Assembly (NCBI GenBank): GCA_963811775.1
Contig: CAWESO010000012.1
Location: 186,001-250,000 of the forward strand
Direction: 5' to 3'
DNA: 64,000 nucleotides
Origin: Chersky-840 sp963811775
GTDB taxonomy: Bacteria; Actinomycetota; Acidimicrobiia; Acidimicrobiales; UBA8190
Shown here one piece after another: positions 33,551 through 42,625 of the stretch. Position 1 is the first letter of the stretch. Every line of letters begins with the position of its first letter. A model generated the notes under the pieces. That model made no database searches. It saw nothing but the letters and a program-made list of their open reading frames with translations, and was not told the origin of the DNA. Made by a program: the position numbers and the translations under genes.

Positions 33551-34228
33551 GTGAGCGATGTATCTCAGGGCCCTGGGTGGTGGGTGGCGTCCGACAACAA
33601 ATGGTATCCACCTGAGCAACACCCCAACTATGTACCGCCGCCACCGCCTGCGCCACCACCACCGCCCATTCCACCGCCTGCGTCGCCGCCTCAACCGTCA
33701 CAACCACCACCCTCGGTCGGGCCGGTTCCTGGGCAGCCAACTCCTGCGCAACCAGCGCCTGCGCAACCAGCTCCTGCGCCACTGCCGGCGTACAACTACG
33801 TGCCACCCCAAGTCACCCCTCACGGCATGTATCTAGATCAAGCGAGCGGGCTCGCACTCCCCAACGGCGTGCAACTGGCCGGCGTCGGGAGACGCATCGG
33901 TGCATATTTCCTTGCCATCCCTTTGGCGATCGTCACGCTCGGTATCGGATATGTCATCTGGGGCTTGATCGTCTGGGGACGTGGCCAAACCCCGGCGTTG
34001 CAGGTGCTGGGAATGCGGTGTTGGAGGCCGGAGACGGGGCGGGTCCCCACTTGGTGGTGGATGGCACTGCGCGAGGTCATCGGGAGTCTTGCCGAGGGCA
34101 TCTTGAGCATCATCAGCCTGCTCATTTCGTTCATCCTCATGCTGACCAGCAAGGACCGTCGATGCCTCCACGACATCATTGCCGGGACTGTGGTCCTATA
34201 CGACCCGAATAAGGTTCTGGTGAGCTGA
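33551..34228 (+). CDS. RDD family membrane protein with DUF2510-like N-terminus
   Basis: 225 residues. The start GPGWWVASDNKWYPPEQHPN is a DUF2510-type motif, followed by a Pro-rich disordered stretch to about residue 80. The RDD domain begins GVQLAGVGRRIGAYFLAIPL with its defining Arg, has spans near IVTLGIGYVIWGLIVW and IISLLISFILMLTS, and ends KDRRCLHDIIAGTVVLYD. GTG 33551 has GGAGG nine bases upstream. Function unknown; RDD proteins include cation antiporter-like members. Confidence 0.87.
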   Translation: MSDVSQGPGWWVASDNKWYPPEQHPNYVPPPPPAPPPPPIPPPASPPQPSQPPPSVGPVPGQPTPAQPAPAQPAPAPLPAYNYVPPQVTPHGMYLDQASGLALPNGVQLAGVGRRIGAYFLAIPLAIVTLGIGYVIWGLIVWGRGQTPALQVLGMRCWRPETGRVPTWWWMALREVIGSLAEGILSIISLLISFILMLTSKDRRCLHDIIAGTVVLYDPNKVLVS

Positions 34229-34324
34229 CAGTCCAAGTGGGCTGATTCGTTCCACCGGACTCCCAACGGTTCGTCGGACATCCCCCTTTATCGACCGGTG
34301 ATATCGGTGCGTTCGCCGATATCC

Positions 34325-35320
34325 CTAGAGAGCACCCCGCACTTCCAGTCCGACCGTGCTTATCTGGATGGGGAGTATCCGGAAGCGCGTGTCCAACGCG
34401 GCCACTCTACGTTCGAGTGCCTCTTTCCGCTCCTTGGTAGCGCTCAAGATGGTGATCGAACCACCGTCTCCCCCTGCCCCATTGACCTTCCACCCGATGG
34501 CCCCGTGGGCCGCCGCAACTTCGATCACCCGACTCGCCTCCACGCCGACGAGCTCGGAGTGCAGGTACTTCTGTGCCTCGGTGTTGGCAATCATGGCCTC
34601 GCCGAAGGCGCCGAGGTTCCGGGCGAGGACAGCGTCACGCGCCGCGACCGCCGCATCTCGTAGCCGCGAAAACGCCGCCGAGCCGCGATGCTGCCCTGCG
34701 TCGATAACCCGGCCGTGCAGGCCTGAAGAGTCGTGTGGCCGGCCAAGAAAGACCAGAGTGAGCCCGGCGCCGAATTCCTCCCAGACCGGGAGGGCGTGCA
34801 CCGTGGCTTCTGGGTACGGCTCGATCTCGAGGTAGTTGATGCCACCAAACGCTGCGCTCAACTGGTCTTGGATCCCGCTCTGGAGCCCGAGGACGTCGAC
34901 TTCGAGCCGATGCGCACCGTAGGCCGCCTCTCGCGGTGACCAGGGCTCGGAACGCAGCGTCGCCAACCCGCCGAGGAGGGCAACGGCGACCGCCGCAGAC
35001 GTCCCAGTACCGCAACCAGGCGGGACGGAGGATCGGACGCTGACCTCCACGGCGAGGTTCCCAGGGGGCGGAAGCGCGTCGATGGCTGCCTCCAAGAGCG
35101 GGTGGCGGGCAGGACGGGGCGCCCCCGGGACGATCGGGTACCGGTCGCCGAAGGTCTCGACGTCGAGCACTACCGGGTCGGGACCTTCCGTCGCACAGAT
35201 CACCACCTCAACTCCCGGATGCACCGCGACATTCAAGACCCGGCCTGGGCCACCAAACCACGTGTCGGTCCAGCCGCCGTTGTCACAGATCCGGATCGGA
35301 GCCGACGCCTTGATCACCAC
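34325..35320 (-). CDS. GHMP family sugar kinase (HddA/fucokinase-like)
   Basis: 331 residues. The GHMP phosphate-binding motif is VPPGCGTGTSAAVAVALLGG, and the start KASAPIRICDNGGWTDTWFG is typical of D,D-heptose 7-phosphate kinase or L-fucokinase-type members. The C-terminal motif is WKVNGAGGDGGSITILSA. It would phosphorylate a sugar or sugar phosphate for nucleotide-sugar synthesis, but no partner genes are present. The IS110 element begins within about 25 bases upstream of its start codon and may have cut its promoter. Confidence 0.88.
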   Translation of the reverse strand: MVIKASAPIRICDNGGWTDTWFGGPGRVLNVAVHPGVEVVICATEGPDPVVLDVETFGDRYPIVPGAPRPARHPLLEAAIDALPPPGNLAVEVSVRSSVPPGCGTGTSAAVAVALLGGLATLRSEPWSPREAAYGAHRLEVDVLGLQSGIQDQLSAAFGGINYLEIEPYPEATVHALPVWEEFGAGLTLVFLGRPHDSSGLHGRVIDAGQHRGSAAFSRLRDAAVAARDAVLARNLGAFGEAMIANTEAQKYLHSELVGVEASRVIEVAAAHGAIGWKVNGAGGDGGSITILSATKERKEALERRVAALDTRFRILPIQISTVGLEVRGAL

Positions 35321-35370
35321 AGAGCACCCCTAGGCGATTATCAATCAGTATGAAGATGTTCGTCTGACGC

Positions 35371-35540
35371 AGATCCACCGCTGAGCGGTTGGACCTCGCT
35401 ACCGTCGAACATACCGAGATCTTGGCCTGACTCTGCGACAGCGGGGAACACGTTGTGTGTCGGCCGGGTCTCGGACCATAGAAACGGCGCGCCCCGCTCC
35501 AGAGGGGTGATGGACCGCTCTGTTAGCGCAGGGCGGAGAT
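35371..35540 (+). ncRNA. Candidate bridge RNA region of IS110 copy 1
   Basis: Non-coding left-end sequence conserved with copy 2 although it encodes nothing. It contains ACCGC-TGA-GCGGT (35377-35389), a CCCC/GGGG hairpin near 35491-35507, and an 8-bp hairpin at 35515-35536 with a 6-base loop. In IS110 elements this region is known to encode the bridge RNA that specifies target and donor DNA. Exact ends and binding loops are not resolved. Confidence 0.55.
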
Positions 35541-35596
35541 CACCGTCACTCCTTCACGGGACGGCCGCGCCACCCCTGAACTAAAGAGAGAGAGGG

Positions 35597-36643
35597 ATGG
35601 CCATGACCATCGTAGAAGCTGGCCGCACTGTCGTCGGTGGTGTCGACACCCACCTCGATGTCCACGTGGCGGCCGCTTTGGACCCGATCGGCGGCGTGCT
35701 TGGCGTGGAGTCGTTCGTCGCCAACCCTCGTGGCTATAAGGCCATGCTCGAGTGGATGGGCGCTTTTGGCACGGTGTCCCAGGTGGGGGTGGAAGGTACC
35801 GGCGCCTATGGCGCGGGCCTCGGGCGCTTCCTGCGCCGGTCGGGCATCGAGGTGATCGAGGTCGACCGCTCGAACCGCCAGGTCCGGCGGACCCAGGGCA
35901 AGTCGGACCCGGTCGACGCCGTGGAGGCGGCCCGAGCCGTCCTCTCGGGTCGAGCAACAGGCGCACCCAAGTCCAGGGACGGCAACGTGGAGGCCATCCG
36001 GGCGCTGCTCGTGGCCAAGCGCTCGGCCCGCGACGGGCGCCTGCGGGCCCTCCACCAGATGCGCCAGCTGAGCTACACCGCCCCCGATCAGCTCCGATGC
36101 CGCTTGAAGGGTCTGCCGATCAAGGCGTTCACGGCCGAGGCGGCCGCCCTGCGACCCAGAGCGGGGGGCGACCCCGTCGTCTATGCCACCAAGGTCTCGC
36201 TCGCCAGCCTGGGACGCCGCGTGCTCGCCCTTGAAGATGAGACGGCTGGCATCGACGAACTGCTCGGCGAGCTCGTGACGGCCACCGCGCCGAGCATGCT
36301 CGAGCTCTTCGGCGTCGGGATCGACACCGCCGCCTCTCTGCTCGTCGCTGCCGGCGACAACCCCGAGCGCCTGCGCTCGGAGGCGGCCTGGGCCCATCTG
36401 TGCGGCGTGGCGCCCATCGAAGCCTCCTCGGGCAAGGTCACCCGCCACCGCCTCGACCGCGGCGGTGACCGCCACGCCAACCAGGCCCTGTGGCGCATCG
36501 TCATGACGCGTATCTCGACCGACCCGCGCTCGCGTGCCTACATGGAACGTCGGACGAAGGAGGGCCGCTCCAAACGCGAGGTGATCCGGATCTTGAAGCG
36601 CTACGTCGCCCGTGAGGTGTTCAAGCATCTCCCTCGCGCCTAG
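35597..36643 (+). CDS. IS110-family transposase (DEDD recombinase), copy 1
   Basis: 348 residues, intact. The RuvC-like DEDD residues are D17 (GGVDTHLDVH), E66 (VGVEGTGAYG), D104 and D107 (GKSDPVDA). The C-terminal Tnp domain holds the serine nucleophile in CGVAPIEASSGK. It should cut and rejoin DNA in a bridge-RNA-guided reaction through a circular intermediate. About 85 percent identical by eye to the copy at 53545. The ribosome site GAGAGAGAGGG is directly upstream of the ATG. Confidence 0.95.
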   Translation: MAMTIVEAGRTVVGGVDTHLDVHVAAALDPIGGVLGVESFVANPRGYKAMLEWMGAFGTVSQVGVEGTGAYGAGLGRFLRRSGIEVIEVDRSNRQVRRTQGKSDPVDAVEAARAVLSGRATGAPKSRDGNVEAIRALLVAKRSARDGRLRALHQMRQLSYTAPDQLRCRLKGLPIKAFTAEAAALRPRAGGDPVVYATKVSLASLGRRVLALEDETAGIDELLGELVTATAPSMLELFGVGIDTAASLLVAAGDNPERLRSEAAWAHLCGVAPIEASSGKVTRHRLDRGGDRHANQALWRIVMTRISTDPRSRAYMERRTKEGRSKREVIRILKRYVAREVFKHLPRA

Positions 36644-36868
36644 ATCTCCGAGCGGCGGACCTGGCTCAGCGATTATCTGCCGTCCCACGGGACTGGCTTT
36701 CGCTCGACTCGCCGATCCGCCGCTCGGAACCATCGCTCGGAACCATCGCTCGGAGAGCATCGACGCATGGCCTGATAAGAGCTTGCCCTCGTCCTCGAGT
36801 GGCTCTTGATTGATTTGCCCGCTGTCTACTCACCCGAGCTCAAGAACCTCTTGACAAAACATAGGAGC

Positions 36869-37289
36869 GTCGCTCGGATGCGACCTACGCAGCCCATACC
36901 GGTACTCCGGCAACCGTGGGACCGACCCGGCGGTCCGGGCGACTCGACTTGGCTGATGGCCGACGCTCCTCCAATCTCGGCGTGGGTCGGCGTCGCTGAG
37001 CACGTGACAGAGTCGTCATCTTCGATTTCCCCAGGATCATCCAGGGCTATCGCTCATTACTCGTCGGTAACGGCACGACCCTGCTCGCCATGCACCTAGC
37101 GTGATGCATAGCTCCAGTCAATCGGCACAGAGCCGCCTCTGGTCACCGCAGAACGGTGCCCGGCCAGGAGGTGGAGGGTGCAGAAGCTGCACGACAAGCG
37201 TGAGGTGCCGGCCGTTCGGGAAGGAAGGCTCGGTGGTCGCAAGTGTTGTGTGACACATACACATACTTTCGAGTTGGAGAGGGGCGACA
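36869..37289. other. Intergenic, nothing assigned
   Basis: About 420 bases of lower GC than the catabolic regions. No frame with recognisable family on either strand. Confidence 0.4.
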
Positions 37290-37523
37290 ATGAACCAAGA
37301 ACGCTCGGGTCACGAAGAGTCGGAGCAAGGTGACGATATGAAGAGCGACGACGTCGAGCGAGAGTTGTATTCGTCGGTGCGTGAGGCGTCAATTGGATTC
37401 GCTGCGTTCGCTGATCTGGACTTCTCCAGAGCCGCCCCGGCCGGATCAGGGTCGTTAACGCTGAGCCCGACGAGGGGCGGACGCTCGAAGATGGAAGACG
37501 GCGGCGGGCGACCCGAACGGTGA
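37290..37523 (+). CDS. Possible small acidic protein
   Basis: 77 residues, MNQERSGHEESEQGDDMKSD, then VERELYSSVREASIGFAAFA and a Gly/Arg-rich end. GGAGAGGGGCG lies directly upstream of the ATG, a good ribosome site. No family recognised; may be a chance frame in a degraded region. Confidence 0.35.
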   Translation: MNQERSGHEESEQGDDMKSDDVERELYSSVREASIGFAAFADLDFSRAAPAGSGSLTLSPTRGGRSKMEDGGGRPER

Positions 37524-37689
37524 GGTCGGAGCAATGGCCCGGACAGTCGACTGAGAACACAGGGCTGAAGGACGCGTGACAAACGAAACACGGTGAGCAG
37601 CCCTAATACGGGTTTTTTATCCATGTCTCCACCGTGAGAGGGATCCTGAGGACGAGTCGCCCAATGTCTGCGAAGCGTCCTCCGGGCCT

Positions 37690-38067
37690 TCAGTGGCTCA
37701 GCGCCTCGACGAGCCCATCGAGGTCGGCGACCGTGACTGTGAGTGCCGAGTGTCCTTTGCGGCTCACCCGAGACGAGACCTTCTCCGCGAAATGAATGCA
37801 GACTCCTGCCTTGGTATTCGTCCCGAAAGTCAGTCCGTCATCGACGAACGACATTCGAGCTCCGATGGCGGTCCACCACCGGTAGTCCCGAGTGATGTGA
37901 GCGCCAGTTACGTTGCCGAGCGCAGTCTCCAACCGCAGGAAGCCGAAGGTCGCCTGGAACATACTGTGGTCGGTGATGGTGACACCGTCTTTCGACGGCC
38001 GAACACCAAAGGGGAGCAACAGCGCAGCGAACTTCGTTTCTAACGAGTAGGGAAAGAACTGCTTCAT
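37690..38067 (-). CDS. Conserved-looking hypothetical protein
   Basis: 125 residues from ATG 38067 (MKQFFPYSLETKFAALLLPF). The body reads as alternating strands (DGVTITDHSMFQATFGFLRL, RMSFVDDGLTFGTNTKAGVC) ending ALTVTVADLDGLVEAL. Composition is normal for a folded cytoplasmic protein, but no family is recognised. It shares the minus strand with an SRPBCC gene 114 bases upstream. Confidence 0.6.
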   Translation of the reverse strand: MKQFFPYSLETKFAALLLPFGVRPSKDGVTITDHSMFQATFGFLRLETALGNVTGAHITRDYRWWTAIGARMSFVDDGLTFGTNTKAGVCIHFAEKVSSRVSRKGHSALTVTVADLDGLVEALSH

Positions 38068-38181
38068 AGCGAGATCCCTGCCGTTGGTTGATGACACCAA
38101 GTTCGCCTAGAGGCCATCTGGGTTGCCCCCGGCGCAGCGTTTCACATTTCGCAGTGGAAGGTCCGTCCCAGCACCCTGCGA

Positions 38182-38658
38182 TCAACTCGTCGAGACGGGA
38201 GGGGACTCCGCTGTCGATTTGAGACGTTCCAGGGTCTGCTCCATCGTGCTCCGGTTGTGCGAGGCTCGGTCCTCGACTCCGCTCACGGGCTTGCCAAGCG
38301 CCTTCGCGATGCGGCCGCGCTGGTCGATCCAGGTTTCGGTTATCCGGCACCCGGTTGCTATGGTCTCGATGACGTAGCGCCATTCTGCGACCTTGAAACC
38401 CACCGCAGTGATGCGGAAGGTGAGCAAGCGACCTGGCTCATTGTCGATGATCGTTCCTACGGTCTTCCACACCTTCTTGCCGTTGCGATTCGTGCCACGG
38501 AACCTCGCACCCTGTTGCGGGCCCGTCGCTCCCCGCAGCCATGTGGACCCCTCGTTCTCGGGCGACCACTCGCCCATTCGCGTCAAGTCGGAGACCATCG
38601 CCCAAACCTTCTCCGCAGGCGCACCGATCTCCCGGGTCACGCTCACCTGGTCAGCCAT
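38182..38658 (-). CDS. SRPBCC family (polyketide cyclase/dehydrase-like) protein
   Basis: 158 residues with the START-like helix-grip fold: VSVTREIGAPAEKVWAMVSD, LTRMGEWSPENEGSTWLRG, RLLTFRITAVGFKVAEWRYV and a long C-terminal helix (NRSTMEQTLERLKSTAE). Such proteins bind hydrophobic ligands; many have no known reaction. ATG 38658 begins the fold, and the longer open reading is Arg-rich shadow. Confidence 0.85.
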   Translation of the reverse strand: MADQVSVTREIGAPAEKVWAMVSDLTRMGEWSPENEGSTWLRGATGPQQGARFRGTNRNGKKVWKTVGTIIDNEPGRLLTFRITAVGFKVAEWRYVIETIATGCRITETWIDQRGRIAKALGKPVSGVEDRASHNRSTMEQTLERLKSTAESPPVSTS

Positions 38659-38907
38659 GGTTCGTAAGGTAGCCCAAGGCGAGACCGACCGACGGCTCGG
38701 CCGCCGCAGATACCGGGTCTGTGCTTCCCGACGGCCCAAGTTCCCGACCGAAGGGAAGGCAAAAAGCCATCCGCTTCCCGGCGGTGGGATGTCACTCGTT
38801 CATCTCGACACCTGAGCGACCGCCTGGTTGGTCGGAGTTCTCGGCCCCCTTCCTCAATTTCCTCATCCTCATTTCCCCCTCACGCACCCGCACCTCCCAG
38901 CGGCCCG

Positions 38908-39684
38908 TCATGCTGGCCTCCTCGCCTCGATCAGGAAGCGCTCGGCATGGGCAACGAACGAACCTTCCCGTGAAATGTGCTGGTGCATCTGCGCCAGCTG
39001 CTCCCGATAGCCCTCGACTGTGAAGTCCGGGACAGTCCAAATGACCTTGCGGAGGAAATACACAACTGCGGCAAGGTCGGAGAAGACCGTCCGAACGGAT
39101 TCTTGCCGCAGATCGACAACTCGCAGCCCAACTCGTTCCGCCTCCTCAACGGCCAGTTGTGGGCTCCGACGCGGACTGATCGGCTGTGGTCCCATCATGA
39201 AATCGGTGAGTTCCTGATTGGAGCCCGCTCCGACCTGCTGGGAGAGATATGTCCCGCCAGGGGTGAGCACCCTTGCGATCTCGTCCCACAGTAGGTACGT
39301 CGGATGACGACTGACCACGAGGTCGAACGCTCTGTCAGGGAACACCAGGTCGGCGTGGTCGTCGACCTCAACCACCGTGACGCCAAAGCGCTGCAGGTTA
39401 CGTCTCGCAAGCCCTACGTTCGGTGGCCACGATTCGGTAGCTGCGAGGACAGCAGGTGGATCGGGTACTTGCGCCAGAACCTCAGCGAAAACCTCCCCAC
39501 CACCTGTCTGAATGTCCAGCGCCGCCCGGGAATCGGCCAACCGGGAGGACAGCATGCGGGCGTAACCCCATGACGGACGTTCCTCAGTAGCTCGACCCTC
39601 GAACCACGAAAAGTCCCAGCCTTCAACCGGCACCGAAGCGCCCTCCGCTAGCAGTTCCTCAAAACCTTGCTGTTCATCCACCAT
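38908..39684 (-). CDS. Class I SAM-dependent methyltransferase
   Basis: 258 residues. Motif I is degenerate (ALDIQTGGGEVFAEVL in place of the usual DxGxG), motif II region VTVVEVDDHADLVFPDRAFD, and motif IV LVVSRHPTYLLWDEIARVLT followed by PGGTYLSQQVGAGSN. The C-terminal WTVPDFTVEGYREQLAQMHQ is typical of small actinobacterial methyltransferases. ATG 39684 chosen. The substrate is unknown. Confidence 0.85.
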   Translation of the reverse strand: MVDEQQGFEELLAEGASVPVEGWDFSWFEGRATEERPSWGYARMLSSRLADSRAALDIQTGGGEVFAEVLAQVPDPPAVLAATESWPPNVGLARRNLQRFGVTVVEVDDHADLVFPDRAFDLVVSRHPTYLLWDEIARVLTPGGTYLSQQVGAGSNQELTDFMMGPQPISPRRSPQLAVEEAERVGLRVVDLRQESVRTVFSDLAAVVYFLRKVIWTVPDFTVEGYREQLAQMHQHISREGSFVAHAERFLIEARRPA

Positions 39685-40261
39685 CCCAAGCCTTCCTGAT
39701 TTATTTGCTCGCAGTGAAAGGAGACCCCGACCCGGTACCACCTGGACTCGGGCGACCTGTCATAGCCGGTCTGACGTACGACCGAGGCGGTCATGATCAA
39801 GAACATGCAGGCGATGCAGGAAGGTTCAACGCCTTAGGCGACGCCGTCTGGGTCTTGCAGCTTCATGTCACCTACTCGCAGCGGCCGGGTACGGCTGCCT
39901 CAGAGGCCCGGATGAAAGCTATGCCGGTGACCGGAATCACCCGCTCTAGACGGGTAAAGCCAAAGGCCCAGTCTCCATTACGATGCCTGGGCAGCTCGGC
40001 AGCGGGCCAAGCGTGGGGGACACCGAGCGGGCGAATTCCAGGCCGGCCCCGGCATCCACCCCATCGCCAAGGGAAGCGAGGAGTTGGCCAAGCTCGTGAA
40101 GAAGAGCGTGGCCACTGCTGAGTCACCTTGCTGACCGCGTGGCCGGTTCCTTGGCGCAGCAAGGACGGAGACGCGCCGAAGAAATCGAGTTAGGCTTCCG
40201 CCGAGGGTCCTGGCGCCTTTTGGTTTCAGAGGGTGGCTGGGTTCGTGCGGGAGGTGGGGAC
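39685..40261. other. Intergenic, possible degraded coding sequence
   Basis: About 580 bases. A short reading QAGPGIHPIAKGSEELAKLV ending at the TGA at 40132-40134 looks protein-like but has no start or family, so it may be the tail of a lost gene. The end carries the ribosome site GGGAGGTGGGGAC of the next gene. Confidence 0.35.
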
Positions 40262-42235
40262 ATGGGGATCGTTCGCCGACGCGCTCCAGTACGGGCACGT
40301 CTAATCCTTCAGATGTTGTTGGCACCGATCGTTGTTGTGGCGATACTCACAGCCACATCGCAAGCAGCGTCCGCCGCACGGAAGCAGACTGTGAACGGCT
40401 CGGTGAGCTGCACGTTCTCCGGTGTCGTGCACTTCGCGCCACCCCTCACGACGTCGGGTGGGGGCACGAACTCTCACGTCTCCGGAAAACTGTCAAGTTG
40501 CACATTCGACTCGACAACCGTCGAGAAGATCACCTCCGCCTCCCTGCGGGGCTCGTTCAGCTCGAGCCCCTTCAGTTGCTCGTCCTCGTCGCAAACGGGC
40601 GCGGCCCTGTCGGCCACGATCCATTGGGTGGGCGAAGCCCTCCCGATCAGCAAGATGAAGCCCACGAAAATTGCTGCGGGATTCGCGAGCGGATCGTTCG
40701 CGGGTGGGGCCGCGCTGCAACTGCAGGTCCCCTCGACGCTCCACAGCGCGTGCGCGCACAGAGGCCTGAAATCTGCCCCGGTGTCGGGCACGATCTCTCT
40801 GGGGGCTTCGACTGACGCGGCGACATGTTCCCTGTCGGGAACTGTGGCGTTCACCCCTCCGCTCACCGGGTCAGGCGGTGGCGCCGAGTCATCCATCAAG
40901 GCCTCGTTGTCGAATTGCACGACCAACTCCGGTGTCGTCGAGGGCTTCGGCACGCCGCAGCTGACGGGGACGTTCGCCTCGAGGCCCTTTACGTGTTCTT
41001 CGTCGTCACCGACGAATGCGGTCTTGTCGGCTGGGATCAATTGGAAGGGCTCCACTGTCTGGCCGTCGGGCTCGATTCCTCCGACCACCGTGGACGGCTC
41101 GGTCGCTACGGGCTGGTTCTCCGGCGCTGCGGTCGTGAACCTTCAGGTGCCGTCCGACATCGCCGCCGGGTGCACAGGCGGGCCGGTCAGCAGTGACAGC
41201 GTGTCGGGCACCATCACCATTGGCCCAGCCTGTGGGGTGGTCGGCAAGACCTTGAGCCTCTATCCGCTCGTGCCTCCCATCTGCGGGGCCCAGGACTACC
41301 TGCCGACGAGCATGACGACGGGACCGGACGGGGCGCTGTGGTTCACCACCTACATGGCCGGGCTCATCGGTCGCAGGACGACCTCGGGAACGACGACGTT
41401 CTTCCCAGCTCCCATCGGAGCTTCCGGCACGTGGGGGGACGGCGGCATCGTCACCGGCCCGGACGGCGCGCTGTGGTTCATCGCCGACGACGGGGGGGCC
41501 ATTGGCCGCATGACGACATCGGGGTCGACCACGACGTTCCCATTGCCTTCAGGTTCCGCCACCGCGCTGACCTCGGGACCTGACGGGGCGCTCTGGTTCA
41601 CCGACGTCAGTGCACCGACGGGCAATGCCAACAATGCCATCGGCCGGATCACGACGACGGGCGACATCACGATGTTCACGAATCCGAAGCTCGGCACTGC
41701 TAACTGGGCCTCGAACACACACCGATTCCTGTGGGGCATCACGGATGGACCCAACGGGAACCTGTGGTTCTCCATGGAATATGCCTCCAACGAGACAAAG
41801 TTCACGTACATCGGGACCATGACCCCGAGCGGTGCTGTGACGACGTATGCCATCCCCTTTAAGGCTGACCCCACCGTGTTGACCACCGGGCCCGACGGTG
41901 CCATCTGGTTCGGCAACGACGGGGAGGACGTGATCGGTCGGGTGACGATGTCGGGCAAGTTCTCCGAGTACACGGGTCCCGGTGAGGTCGGTCAGGTCCT
42001 CAGTATCACCGCCGGTCCAGACAGAGCCCTCTGGTTCACGAACTATACCGTTCCAGGCGATAGCGGTTTCGAACCGATACCCCCGATCGGCAGGATCACC
42101 ACTGCCGGGAAGATTACGACATATGGAAGCTCCATCGACGAGTTGGGGACGCTGAGCATCACAGCAGGGTCCGACGGCGCCATGTGGTTCATCGATCACC
42201 TCAACGACTCGATCGGCCGCGTGAGCGTTCCGTAG
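40262..42235 (+). CDS. Secreted protein: two beta domains plus seven-bladed Vgb-like propeller
   Basis: 657 residues. The signal (LILQMLLAPIVVVAILTATS to AASAA) leads to two related domains of about 140 residues. The first starts VNGSVSCTFSGVVHFAPPLT and the second AATCSLSGTVAFTPPLTGSG; both have a CSSSS segment, an IHW/INW strand and LQVPS. From about residue 365, seven repeats of the GPDGALWFT...IGRxTTSG type follow, the pattern of virginiamycin B lyase propellers. The Vgb-like part may bind or cleave a ligand, but lyase residues were not verified. ATG 40262 has AGGTGGGGAC upstream. Confidence 0.82.
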   Translation: MGIVRRRAPVRARLILQMLLAPIVVVAILTATSQAASAARKQTVNGSVSCTFSGVVHFAPPLTTSGGGTNSHVSGKLSSCTFDSTTVEKITSASLRGSFSSSPFSCSSSSQTGAALSATIHWVGEALPISKMKPTKIAAGFASGSFAGGAALQLQVPSTLHSACAHRGLKSAPVSGTISLGASTDAATCSLSGTVAFTPPLTGSGGGAESSIKASLSNCTTNSGVVEGFGTPQLTGTFASRPFTCSSSSPTNAVLSAGINWKGSTVWPSGSIPPTTVDGSVATGWFSGAAVVNLQVPSDIAAGCTGGPVSSDSVSGTITIGPACGVVGKTLSLYPLVPPICGAQDYLPTSMTTGPDGALWFTTYMAGLIGRRTTSGTTTFFPAPIGASGTWGDGGIVTGPDGALWFIADDGGAIGRMTTSGSTTTFPLPSGSATALTSGPDGALWFTDVSAPTGNANNAIGRITTTGDITMFTNPKLGTANWASNTHRFLWGITDGPNGNLWFSMEYASNETKFTYIGTMTPSGAVTTYAIPFKADPTVLTTGPDGAIWFGNDGEDVIGRVTMSGKFSEYTGPGEVGQVLSITAGPDRALWFTNYTVPGDSGFEPIPPIGRITTAGKITTYGSSIDELGTLSITAGSDGAMWFIDHLNDSIGRVSVP

Positions 42236-42625
42236 AGTCGGCGTCGTTCATCGATTCCGCATTTCCGGCGGCCCCCGGCACCTGGCACCGTCTGCAACCT
42301 CACGGGCCTCCGGAGTCCTCGGTCCGGAGGGATCGACGTCTCGGGCACCGGCCGGTGATCACCCTGTTCCTCGACCGATCGCACCATGAGGGCGAGGTCG
42401 GGAGCGGCTGGCATGGCGGGGCGAAGGTGACAACGCATACGTCGGCGCTGTCACCCGCGCCTGTGGAGGTGATCGCGATGTGTTCGAACCCCACCAGGGG
42501 TTTCCGTCGCCTGCTCACCTCATCGGATCCAGAGACATTCTCCCAGGTCAGGGGCCGAATGGCAATGGAGCCCGCCGACGATGCCGCTCGCGGTCAGGAG
42601 ATCCCCTACTCCCCCAGGCACCATT
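42236..42625. other. Intergenic, nothing assigned
   Basis: About 390 bases between the propeller gene and the broken group II intron. No domain V-like group II sequence is present here, so the intron's 3' end seems lost. Confidence 0.45.

Larger units (their letters stand above)
35343..36868 (+). mobile_element. IS110-family element, copy 1
   Basis: Boundaries were inferred by lining up this copy with the one at 53.3 kb. Shared sequence runs from about AATCAG (35343) to ATAGGAGC (ending 36868), with about 250 bases before and 225 bases after the transposase. As in the family, there are no terminal inverted repeats or target duplication. TTGACA sits at 36851-36856, just inside the right end. 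A 13-bp tandem repeat (CGCTCGGAACCAT) at 36721-36746 occurs only in this copy. Ends are accurate to perhaps ten bases. Confidence 0.8.

Noticed and set aside
37096..37560. A 154-codon minus frame near 37.3 kb
   Set aside because: Composition is Ser/Arg/Leu noise without a ribosome site. The plus-strand small frame has the better signals.
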